Shown: in pieces, positions 30,525 through 38,248 of the stretch | How the letters are laid out: each line of letters begins with the position of its first letter | Numbering within the stretch: the first letter of the stretch is position 1 | DNA from: Haladaptatus sp. ZSTT2 | GTDB lineage: Archaea > Halobacteriota > Halobacteria > Halobacteriales > Halococcaceae | Assembly: GCF_037081775.1 (NCBI RefSeq) | Contig: NZ_JBAMHQ010000001.1 | Coordinates: 1,984,001-2,048,000, forward strand | DNA length: 64,000 nt | Direction: 5' to 3' | Notes under the pieces: generated by a model | What the model saw: the letters and a program-made list of their open reading frames with translations, nothing else | Databases searched by the model: none | What the model was told of the DNA's origin: nothing | Program-made: the position numbers and the translations under genes

Positions 30525-30932
30525 TTAGAGCGACCCACTAGCCAGCGGCACGACGGTCGCCGCAGACAGCTTCCACTCGCCGTCGACGCGCTCGAACTCG
30601 TCTTCGTAGCGCCCCTGCATCCATCGTTGTTCACCCTCGCTATCGGTGTACATGAGCAACACGTACCAGCGACCGGTCGCCTCGTCGCCCGCCACGTTGA
30701 TGACGGGATTCATCAGCAGGTGGGCGGTCTGCTCGTACATTTCGTCGAAAATCTGGTTTGCGAAGTACTGGAGCCCCTCGACGCCTTCTGCACGGTCGTC
30801 ACCGGCGCGCCCAAAGGAGCCGTCTTCGGTGTATAACGAGACCCACGCGTCGTACTCGTGGTCGTCGATGAGATAGCAGTATTCATGTTTGAGCTGACTG
30901 ATTTCGAGGTAGTCTTCGACAGATGATGCCAT
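30525..30932 (-). CDS. NTF2/SnoaL-like domain protein
   Basis: 135 residues of the cone-shaped NTF2-like fold. The N-terminal helix LEISQLKHEYCYLIDDHEYD, then WVSLYTEDGSFGRAG, a middle HLLMNPVINVAGDEATGRWY and the terminal YEDEFERVDGEWKLSAATVV match SnoaL_4/ring-hydroxylating-dioxygenase-beta-like members. Such proteins can be isomerases, dehydratases or simple ligand-binding domains; the sequence alone does not choose. Complete. Confidence 0.85.
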   Translation of the reverse strand: MASSVEDYLEISQLKHEYCYLIDDHEYDAWVSLYTEDGSFGRAGDDRAEGVEGLQYFANQIFDEMYEQTAHLLMNPVINVAGDEATGRWYVLLMYTDSEGEQRWMQGRYEDEFERVDGEWKLSAATVVPLASGSL

Positions 30933-31083
30933 GGTTCACCCTCGAAGGAGTGAGGGAAGTAAGTTTGTGTGGCGGTCACTCGCCGGGCATACCGTGGATG
31001 CGTCTCTCTATTTCTGCACGCGGCGCTCTTGGCCGTAAAATACTCTGAGAAAGTTTAGTTAGTTGCTGAACGAGAAACCCGAC

Positions 31084-31278
31084 TTACAGGCGGGTGACGT
31101 TCTTCGCGCGAGGGCCTTTGTCGGCCTGCTCGATGTCGAACTCGACTTCGGTTCCTTCTTCGAGGTCAGGGCCGCCGACGTCTTCCATGTGGAAGAATAC
31201 GTCGTCGTCTGCGTCGTCCGTCTTGATGAAACCGTAGCCGCCGGTGTCGTTGAAGAAGTCGACTTTACCTTTCGCCAT
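31084..31278 (-). CDS. cspA: Cold-shock domain protein (CspA family), downstream copy
   Basis: 64 residues, one cold-shock domain with RNP-1-like GGYGFIKTDD and RNP-2-like DVFFHMEDV, which bind single-stranded nucleic acid. It lies 2 nt downstream of a near-identical paralogue (58 of 64 residues identical) on the same strand, so both are co-transcribed. Very acidic for a Csp, as usual in halophiles. Probably an RNA chaperone. Confidence 0.95.
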   Translation of the reverse strand: MAKGKVDFFNDTGGYGFIKTDDADDDVFFHMEDVGGPDLEEGTEVEFDIEQADKGPRAKNVTRL

Positions 31279-31280
31279 GA

Positions 31281-31475
31281 TTACAGACGCTCCAGGTTCG
31301 TTGCGCGGGGACCCTTGTCGGCCTGCTCGATGTCGAACTCGACTTCCTGCCCTTCTTCGAGGTCTGGGCCGCCGATGTCTTCCATGTGGAAGAACACGTC
31401 GTCGTCTGCGTCGTCCGTCTTGATGAAACCGTAACCGCCTGTGTCGTTGAAGAAATCAACGTTACCTTTCGCCAT
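31281..31475 (-). CDS. cspA: Cold-shock domain protein (CspA family), upstream copy
   Basis: 64 residues, same fold and motifs as the downstream copy (GGYGFIKTDD, DVFFHMEDI). The start MAKGNVDFF at 31475 replaces a longer frame beginning at 31571 that would include promoter sequence. A CTTAAC element at 31503-31508 predicts an almost leaderless transcript. Differs from its neighbour at six residues, mostly near the C-terminus. Confidence 0.95.
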   Translation of the reverse strand: MAKGNVDFFNDTGGYGFIKTDDADDDVFFHMEDIGGPDLEEGQEVEFDIEQADKGPRATNLERL

Positions 31476-31502
31476 TACCTTTGGTTCGAGGGACTTGCCA
31501 CT

Positions 31503-31508
31503 GTTAAG
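31503..31508 (-). promoter_or_regulatory. TATA element of the cold-shock pair
   Basis: CTTAAC on the minus strand, about 28-33 nt before the ATG at 31475, placing the transcript start close to the start codon. Confidence 0.45.
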
Positions 31509-31821
31509 TCTTCTGAATGTAGTTTCAAGATTTGAAAATCTATGAGAAATATACCGACTATCGGACGACAAATGGCTACTTATTGCTCGTACTTGCGCAA
31601 TTTTACAAAATATTGTGCGTATTCGTCAGTTCGCCACGCTACTCTGTTGGTCTTGGCAGTTTCATCGAGGTGTGGCGCTCGCGACGTGGTTACGCGACAC
31701 ACGATGTAACCATTTTCTGTCTATTCCAGGCCGTACCCGACGAAGTGTAACCACAATTGGTTTCTCTCCGCCCATGTGCGGATTCACACTTAAGCCGGGT
31801 GACCGACCATTTCCAGCTACG

Positions 31822-33342
31822 ATGACCACTGAGTCTGGAGACGTACCAGAGGACAGACAGACAATTAGCGACCGCCACGCCGACACGGCCGCGGAGGTCG
31901 TCCCAGACCAACTTGGCCTCTACATTGGAGGCGAGTGGGTCGAAAGCGCCTCCGGCGAGACGTTCGAGACGCGCGACCCGACCACCGGAGAGGTGCTCGC
32001 AGATATCCAAGCCGGAAACGCAGCCGACGTAGACCGCGCCGTGAGCGCCGCCCAGACTGCCTTCGACGAAGAGTGGAAACAGACCGGTCCCGCCAAACGC
32101 CAGAAACTGCTCGAAACCATCGCAGACCGCATCTCGGCCAACCGCGAGGCGTTCGCGCAACTCGAAACGCTCGACAACGGCAAACCCATCAACGAAGCCC
32201 GTGCAGACGTCTACCTCGCCGCAGAACACTTTCGCTACTTCGCGGGCGTGACGCGCTCGCTCGAAGGCGAAACCGTCCCGTCCGACGGCCCGCGCCAGAT
32301 TCAGACCGTCCACGAGCCCTTTGGCGTCGTCGGCCAAATCATCCCGTGGAACTTCCCACTCCTGATGGCGTCGTGGAAACTCGCTCCCGCGCTCGCTGCG
32401 GGCAACACCATCGTCCTCAAGCCAGCAGAGGAGACGCCGCTCACCGCGCTCAAGCTGATGGCCGAAATTGACGACGTGCTCCCCGACGGCGTCGTGAACG
32501 TCGTCACCGGATTCGGCCCCGACGCGGGCGAACCGCTCACCACGCACCCGGACGTGCGGAAACTCGCCTTCACCGGTTCGACCGAAATCGGCAAGCAGGT
32601 CATGAAAAACGCCGCAGACCGCGTTGCGGACGTCACGCTCGAACTCGGCGGCAAGAGCCCGCTCGTCATTTTCCCCGACGCCAACCTGAAAAAGGCGGTT
32701 GCGATTACGAACATCGCCATCTTCTACAACACCGGCGAGTGCTGTACGGCAGGCTCGCGCCTGTTCGTCCACAAAGATATCGCAGAGGAGTTCTTGGAGA
32801 AACTCACCGAAACCGCAGAAGGCCTCGCCCTTGGCGACCCACTGCTTGACGACACGCGCATGGGGCCGAAGGTCTCGAAAGAGCAAGCAGAACGCACGCT
32901 TTCGTACGTCGAGAAGGCCCGCGAGGCGGGCGCGACCATTCTCACGGGTGGCTCCGCACCGGACGACGACGCACTCGCCGCGGGCAGCTTCGTCTCGCCG
33001 ACGCTCATCACGAATCTCGACCACGACCACGAGGCTGTCCAAGAGGAAATCTTCGGCCCCGTCCTCGAAGTGTTCGAGTGGGACGACTACGACGAGATGA
33101 TGGCGCTCGCAAACGACGTGGACTACGGCCTTGCCGCCGGTGTCGTGACCGACGACCTCACGAACGCAAACAAAGCTGCCCGCGACCTGCAGGCAGGCAC
33201 GGTCTGGGTCAACCAGTACAACGACTTCCCAGACGGGATGCCGTTTGGCGGCTATAAACAGTCCGGAATCGGCCGCGAGCGCGCTCGAGAGACCGTTTAC
33301 CACTACATGCAGACCAAAAGCATCGACATCTCGCTTCGCTGA
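31822..33342 (+). CDS. NAD(P)-dependent aldehyde dehydrogenase
   Basis: 506 residues of the ALDH superfamily, oxidising an aldehyde to an acid. Rossmann region PFGVVGQIIPWNFPLLMASW, TGSTEIGKQV, general base Glu274 in LELGGKSP, catalytic Cys308 in GECCTAGSRL and the C-terminal PFGGYKQSGIGRE are all present. The betaine-aldehyde/phenylacetaldehyde-like group fits best, but substrate is not decided by sequence. Start MTTESGDVPEDRQ (31822); an upstream in-frame stretch from 31615 lacks coding character. Confidence 0.95.
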   Translation: MTTESGDVPEDRQTISDRHADTAAEVVPDQLGLYIGGEWVESASGETFETRDPTTGEVLADIQAGNAADVDRAVSAAQTAFDEEWKQTGPAKRQKLLETIADRISANREAFAQLETLDNGKPINEARADVYLAAEHFRYFAGVTRSLEGETVPSDGPRQIQTVHEPFGVVGQIIPWNFPLLMASWKLAPALAAGNTIVLKPAEETPLTALKLMAEIDDVLPDGVVNVVTGFGPDAGEPLTTHPDVRKLAFTGSTEIGKQVMKNAADRVADVTLELGGKSPLVIFPDANLKKAVAITNIAIFYNTGECCTAGSRLFVHKDIAEEFLEKLTETAEGLALGDPLLDDTRMGPKVSKEQAERTLSYVEKAREAGATILTGGSAPDDDALAAGSFVSPTLITNLDHDHEAVQEEIFGPVLEVFEWDDYDEMMALANDVDYGLAAGVVTDDLTNANKAARDLQAGTVWVNQYNDFPDGMPFGGYKQSGIGRERARETVYHYMQTKSIDISLR

Positions 33343-33394
33343 ATCCCACCCTAATTTTCGGTATCTCCCGCCTCGCTTTCGCTTTTCACCCGTG

Positions 33395-33520
33395 TTAATT
33401 TCCAAGCCACCGAACGAGTAGGCCAGCGAGAAACACCAGTGCGCCGCCGATAAACGTCCCCGGAATCGGCAGCACGAACAATCCCGCGCCGAACGCCAAA
33501 ATGAGTGTTGAGGTTTTCAT
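33395..33520 (-). CDS. 41-residue membrane protein
   Basis: A short ORF of 41 codons: MKTSTLILAFGAGLFVLPIP, then GTFIGGALVFLAGLLVRWLG, ending in N. It forms one long or two short hydrophobic segments separated by PIPGT. I recall similar tiny proteins with a PIPGTF core annotated as hypothetical or transporter-like in haloarchaea, but could not check. Good third-position GC supports coding. Convergent with the aldehyde dehydrogenase gene. Confidence 0.6.
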   Translation of the reverse strand: MKTSTLILAFGAGLFVLPIPGTFIGGALVFLAGLLVRWLGN

Positions 33521-33792
33521 GCCTGTGAATTTTCGTGTGCCACGGTTACCGCTTGTGGCCAGTCGAAATCTCCGGAGCCAGTCTCGTTAGATGGTCCTTG
33601 CAGGCTCGGATGGATCGCTTCCTCACACCCCTCGCCCGCGCTAGCGGCTTTATTCTGCACCCCAGCGTAGTTCTAGAGCGACGCATTCGGTGTTCGGCGT
33701 CGAAACGCGGGAGGGAACTGGTGGTTGAGAGAACGGCAACAGACGGCGTGGGGGAGGCACGCGGAGAGCCACCAGTCCGCGGACGCGACAGC

Positions 33793-35017
33793 ATGGGGGT
33801 TGTCCACCACTCGACGCGTTTTCTGCGGGCAGCCAGACGTCCGCCGACGCTCTACAACCGAGAAGGTGACCGCCATGCGACGTGGTTGGAACTGTTTTTC
33901 GACCTCGTGTACGTCGTCGCCGTCGCAGAACTCGGCGGCCTGCTCCACGAAAACCACTCGCTCACGGGTTTTCTCGGCTTTGCTGGCCTCTTCGTCATCG
34001 TCTGGTGGACGTGGCTCGGATTCTCAACCTACGCAGACCAGTTCGATACCGACGACATCGTCCACCGGGTCGGGATGGTCGCCGTCATGTTCGGCGTCAT
34101 CGTCCTCACGGGGACGATTCCCAGCGCGCTTCACGGCGGGTCGTTCGCCTTCGCCCTCGCCTACCTGCTCTTGCGCACCCTCTACATCGGGATGTACTTT
34201 CGCGTGTGGCTCAACGTCCCCGAGTATCGGCAGTTCTCCGCGTTCGTCATTGGCTCGACCACACTCAGCGCAAGCGTCTGGGCGGTCTCGCTGTTCTTCC
34301 CAGAACCCACTCGCTTTGCAATTTGGGGCCTCTCGTTCGTCGTGAGCATCGTCTTGACCGTCCGAGGCTACCGTCGGCCTCGAAACCATCCCCCGACCCA
34401 CCTCGCACTTCTCAGAACGGCTTGGCCTGTTTACCATCCTCGTGCTCGGTGAAACCGTCCTCGCCGTCGCCGTTGGCACCTCCGGCACCGACTGGGCCGT
34501 CGGCTCTGCGCTCACTGCAATCGCTGGCTTTCTCATCGCCGTCTCGTTCTGGTGGACCTACTTCCGCCACGTAGACGAGTGGTTCGTAGACCGGATGTAC
34601 CGGACGAACTCGGGCGCGTGGTCGCGCGAGCGCGAAGTGTCGTTCGCCCACGTCATCGGCCACATCGTCGTGTTCATTGGCATCATCACGACCGGCGTCG
34701 GCATCGCACTCGCCATCGAAGCCGCAATCGAGAGTCACACACTCGAACCGAGCGCCACCGCCGCCGTCGCCGGTGGTGTCGCCATCTTCCTCCTCGGCAC
34801 CAGCCTCGTCCACCGAACCACACCCGAACCACCCCACAACCACGTACTCGCCGTGCGATTGACTGCAACCGCTCTATTGATACTCGTGGCGTTTCTCGCG
34901 CCTGAAATCGGCCCGCTCACGCTTGTCGGGCTAGTCGCCGTGCTGTTGGTTGGATTGAGCGCCTTCGAGGGCTTTCGGGCGTATCTTCAAGAACAGGCGG
35001 TTGCGATGGAAACGTGA
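33793..35017 (+). pseudogene. ltrA: LtrA (low temperature requirement A) membrane protein gene with a frameshift
   Basis: The first part (33793 to about 34378) begins MGVVHHSTRFLRAARRPPTL and has the LtrA signature WLELFFDLVYVVAVAELGGL plus several membrane helices. The second part, in the next frame, continues LETIPRPTSHFSERLGLFTI then LVLGETVLAVAV, exactly the LtrA continuation, and runs to 35017 with further helices. One extra base near 34375-34382 (CGTCGGCCTCG) breaks the frame; without it a normal protein of about 407 residues would be made. Either a real frameshift mutation or a sequencing error. A GGCTTTATTCTG promoter-like element sits at 33647-33658. Confidence 0.85.
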
Positions 35018-35047
35018 CGCCGAGGGGGTGGACTTTCGGAACTGTGG

Positions 35048-35070
35048 TGCCGCCTCCCGGATATTGAACC
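35048..35070 (-). repeat. Decayed copy of the tRNA-Phe 3' end
   Basis: 23 nt matching the last 22 nt of tRNA-Phe (35204-35225) with a single inserted base. It lies about 135 nt beyond the 3' end of the tRNA in the same orientation. Confidence 0.8.
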
Positions 35071-35203
35071 ACGCCGAGACGGTCGCCTCGTTTCACTCGG
35101 CGCTGCGACTCGTCTGGCTCAAATCCGCTCGGTTCGCAGTTACAGATCTCAACCGAGTTGCTCGGCGACGAGACGCCTCGCTGGAGGTGTTGAAATCAGA
35201 AAA

Positions 35204-35277
35204 TGCCGCCTCCCGGATTTGAACCGGGGACAGCCCGATCTTCAGTCGAGTGCTCTCCCAGGCTGAGCTAAGGCGGC
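35204..35277 (-). tRNA. tRNA-Phe(GAA)
   Basis: 74 nt. Acceptor GCCGCCT pairs with AGGCGGC; anticodon stem CTCGA/TCGGG encloses CTGAAGA, anticodon GAA; T loop TTCAAAT. No intron and no encoded CCA. Confidence 0.97.
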
Positions 35278-35347
35278 GCACGTCGCTTGTGTGCAATCGG
35301 ACGGAGGGTGACGGCACAAAAAAGGATTTCGAAAGGCGGCGGCAGAG

Positions 35348-35461
35348 TCAGGGCAAAAACAGGTCGGCCACGTCGAACGTTGTTCCACAGTCTACGCACT
35401 CATAGTCAGTCCCGCCCGCGGATTTGACGTAGCCGCTGCACTTCGGACACGATTTTGCCAT
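35348..35461 (-). CDS. 37-residue zinc-ribbon protein
   Basis: A tiny protein, MAKSCPKCSGYVKSAG then GTDYECVDCGTTFDVADL, ending FLP. Two CxxC knuckles spaced for one zinc ribbon. The ATG at 35459-35461 is chosen because the longer in-frame reading adds an unrelated tail. Such small zinc proteins are common in haloarchaea, where some affect stress response or biofilm, but this one is not identified with any of them. Confidence 0.65.
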   Translation of the reverse strand: MAKSCPKCSGYVKSAGGTDYECVDCGTTFDVADLFLP

Positions 35462-35650
35462 TGCACAGAATGGGGTGTGGTGGCACATATCGCTTCCGGC
35501 GACACCGGCGGTGAGGCCAAGTGCTTTCAGAACCGTGTGCCGTGTACTTCGTGGCATCAGTAACCACGCAGAAACATTCGCCCAGAATACTGTATTATCC
35601 AGTTACTAAATTGACAGACACGGCACCCGTCTCTCGCCTGTTCATTTCCG

Positions 35651-37012
35651 TTATGCGTCTGCCGTGGCTTCGAACACGGGCGAGTCGAGCCACCCGTCGA
35701 ACTGCACACTGGCGGTGTTCGTCCCACGGCGCGCGGAGACGGCGTCACCGGAGCCGTCTGCTTCCGTGCCGCTCACGGGGTCGACGACCGTTCCTGCGGC
35801 ACTTTCGTGCGAGGAGACGCCATCAGATGACCCCCAGTAGTTGTTCGTCGCATCGACCACGTCGCTGTCGTGGTTCACGACACCGTAGGCGTGGCTGTTG
35901 ACGAGATCGTTCTCGTGAATCTCGACGAGTTCTGCGCCCTCGCCGCCCGCGCCACAGAGTGCCGTCTCGTGGATTTCGATGCCGATGTTGTTACTGGCAA
36001 ATCGGTTGCGCTCAATGGTCATCGAATCACTGACCGAACGCACTTCGATGCCGTGGACGTTGTCGGTGAGGATGTTTCGCATCACGACGTGGTCGCCGCC
36101 GTTGAGCTGGATGCCCCCGCCCGCCATGTCTATGCCCTCGCCGCTTCCGACCAGCGTGTTCTCTTCTATGGTCTGGCCGGTTGCACTCGCGGTGATGGCA
36201 AACTCGGTCGCGCCGATGATGTGGTTGTCGTGGACGTTGTTGTTCGAACCAGTGACGGCAATCCCGGTTTCGACGTTCTTGATGCTGTTGTCTGCAACTA
36301 CGTTGTTATCGCTCCGGATGAGAAACGCCGTGCTCTGGTAGATTCTGCCGTCCGTCCGGAAGGTGTTCCCGACGATGGTGTTCCCGGGGGCATCGGGCCG
36401 CACGTCGACCGTTCCCTCCACGAACACGTTGTTCTTGATGTCGTTGTCCGACGAATCGTCGACGACGAGCGTCTCCTGAGCGAGGTGGTTCTCGCTGAAG
36501 TCGTTTCCGACCACCGTGTTCTCGTCTGCGTTGTTGAGCACGATGCCGAACATACTGTGGGAGATGTCGTTGTTCCCAACCGTCACGTCCGTCGTGTTAT
36601 CGAGGTAGATTGCTCCGGTCACGTCACCATGTTTGAGTGTGAGGTCCTGCACGGCCCCGCCATCGACGCCGTGGAGCTGGATGCCACCACTGCGCCGTTG
36701 GACCGAGAGGTTCTCAATGGTCACGTCGGTGAGCGTCCCCTCGCCCTCAACGAGGATTGCCGCACCCTGTGCCGGGCCGTCAATCGTGTACCCCGCCCCG
36801 TCGATGGACACGTCGCTCGCGGTCACCTGCATACACGCCTCGCGGCCCTCGTTCGAGATGTTTTGTCCAAGTCGGTACTCCCCACCGGCAGAAATCGTCT
36901 GACATTCGTCGATTGTAACGACCTCAGCCTGCGCGCCCCCGATCACGGTCCCACCCGCTGTTGTAGAAAGGAGGACGAGTAAAGTTCCAAACACTGCAGC
37001 CTGTGTTGACAT
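35651..37012 (-). CDS. Secreted right-handed parallel beta-helix protein (NosD-like)
   Basis: 453 residues. A signal peptide (STQAAVFGTLLVLLSTTAGG) precedes repeated PbH1/NosD-type turns such as SIDGAGYTIDGP, NNDISHSMFGIVLNNADENT, DNNVVADNSIKNVETGIAV and NNVHDNHIIGATEFAI. The coil stack ends with NNYWGSSDGVSS, a common cap of NosD proteins. There is no other nos gene nearby, so a copper-delivery role is not supported. It is more likely a surface polysaccharide-binding or periplasmic-like protein. Complete. Confidence 0.88.
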   Translation of the reverse strand: MSTQAAVFGTLLVLLSTTAGGTVIGGAQAEVVTIDECQTISAGGEYRLGQNISNEGREACMQVTASDVSIDGAGYTIDGPAQGAAILVEGEGTLTDVTIENLSVQRRSGGIQLHGVDGGAVQDLTLKHGDVTGAIYLDNTTDVTVGNNDISHSMFGIVLNNADENTVVGNDFSENHLAQETLVVDDSSDNDIKNNVFVEGTVDVRPDAPGNTIVGNTFRTDGRIYQSTAFLIRSDNNVVADNSIKNVETGIAVTGSNNNVHDNHIIGATEFAITASATGQTIEENTLVGSGEGIDMAGGGIQLNGGDHVVMRNILTDNVHGIEVRSVSDSMTIERNRFASNNIGIEIHETALCGAGGEGAELVEIHENDLVNSHAYGVVNHDSDVVDATNNYWGSSDGVSSHESAAGTVVDPVSGTEADGSGDAVSARRGTNTASVQFDGWLDSPVFEATADA

Positions 37013-37426
37013 AGCGGTGTAGGCACAACTCAGTGGCTGAGTGTGTTTATTATGAACGCGCTAAGGCGATAAAACAACAGAAATTGGGCAAAAACATCAC
37101 TCAATCAACGTGTGAAACAACAGAAAATTCACCGCCACACCCTTTGAGCGTAGCGATTTCTCTCTTGAGTAGTAAACAGATGGGGGACCGCTGATGCAAG
37201 TGGGGGAGCATCAGCGACCCTGGGGGAAAGTGGACTCATTCGCTTACAAATGACTCCACACTGGATTTTGGGGGCCCTCCAGTTAGGCCACCTTACCATA
37301 CCCTCTCCGAGGACATAATCTTTTACCTTGTCTATCACGAAAGTAAGAGTTAATTGTTAACACACAGGTTTGGGACAGATGTGCAGAACTTGTTTTTTGA
37401 GTGGGATTGGGCTGGTGTGTGTCGAA
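37013..37426. other. Non-coding stretch between the NosD-like gene and the tRNA-Val region
   Basis: No gene recognised. The part near 37020-37120 is AT-rich and should contain the NosD-like gene promoter. GGGGGAC/GGGGGAG-like G-runs recur around 37180-37280. Short frames here lack coding bias. Confidence 0.6.
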
Positions 37427-37445
37427 TCGGGCGGATTCGAACCAC
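37427..37445 (-). repeat. Copy of part of the tRNA-Val 3' end
   Basis: 19 nt (TCGGGCGGATTCGAACCAC) identical to 37541-37559 within tRNA-Val, in the same orientation about 90 nt beyond the tRNA 3' end. Self-complementary GCTCGCTTCGCTCG-type sequence lies between. Confidence 0.85.
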
Positions 37446-37535
37446 GCGAACTTCACTCGCTTCGCTCGTTCGTTCCCTACTTCGAATCGGCCTCTCGGCA
37501 CGAATTCGTGCTCGCTGTCGCTCGCACAGAATTAG

Positions 37536-37609
37536 TGGGCTCGGGCGGATTCGAACCACCGACCTCGGCCTTGTAAAGGCCACGTCATAACCAACTAGAC
37601 CACGAGCCC
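37536..37609 (-). tRNA. tRNA-Val(UAC)
   Basis: 74 nt. Acceptor GGGCTCG pairs with CGAGCCC; anticodon loop TTTACAA on stem TGGCC/GGCCG, anticodon TAC; T loop TTCGAAT. No intron. Confidence 0.97.
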
Positions 37610-37693
37610 GCACCCCAACCAAACCACTGCCCAAGAATAACAGTTACTTTCTCGTCCGGAACCCTTACCGGGTGGCCGCGCCTCCTCACAGCC

Positions 37694-38206
37694 ATGGACC
37701 TCTCGGCTCGAACCCTCCTCAAAGGCCCAATCCCGTTTCTCATCATCGGGGTTGTCGCCCTTCTCGCGTTCAATTTCGGGCTCATCGGCCCACCCGCCCC
37801 GCCCGCAGACGGCGACTACAACTGGACGGAAGTGACGGTCACCGACGAAACCGGCCAGCAGCTCGGCGTCGTCACCGCCCGCATCGCAGATACGCCAGCC
37901 AAACGCTACACCGGACTCTCGAACACCACCTCGATGCCCGCAGATGAGGGAATGTTGTTCACCTACGACTCGGAGGGGGAACACACCTTTGTCATGCGGG
38001 ATATGGACTTCCCGCTCGACATCATTTTCGTCGATGCGAACGGGACGATTACCAAAATCTACCACGCGCCCGTCCCACCTGAGGGAACCAACAACAGCGA
38101 CCTCACGCGCTATCCCGGCACGGGGCAGTACATCCTTGAAGTGAACCGGGGCTGGACGACCGACCACGGCGTTTCGGTCGGTGATACGGTCACTGTCACT
38201 GAGTGA
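37694..38206 (+). CDS. DUF192 family protein, membrane-anchored
   Basis: 170 residues. One N-terminal membrane helix (GPIPFLIIGVVALLAFNFGL) holds an exported DUF192 domain with IADTPAKRYTGLSNTTSMPA, DEGMLFTYDSEGEHTFVMRD and MDFPLDIIFVDANGTITKIY. ARIADT...R-x-x-GLS and GMLF are the family marks. Function of DUF192 is not established. Close to, and upstream of, an ABC transporter gene in the same direction (42 bp), possibly one transcript. Confidence 0.93.
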   Translation: MDLSARTLLKGPIPFLIIGVVALLAFNFGLIGPPAPPADGDYNWTEVTVTDETGQQLGVVTARIADTPAKRYTGLSNTTSMPADEGMLFTYDSEGEHTFVMRDMDFPLDIIFVDANGTITKIYHAPVPPEGTNNSDLTRYPGTGQYILEVNRGWTTDHGVSVGDTVTVTE

Positions 38207-38248
38207 CTGGGAATATCCTTTTCCGTCTCCCTCCCATGATTCAGGGCA

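Noticed and set aside
31690-33405. Minus-strand ORF of 571 codons
   Set aside because: Antisense to the aldehyde dehydrogenase gene, which has all catalytic motifs. High-GC codons leave the opposite frame open by chance.
37129-37338. 69-codon minus-strand ORF
   Set aside because: Irregular codon use, Cys/Arg-rich, no conserved motif; in a region otherwise without coding bias.
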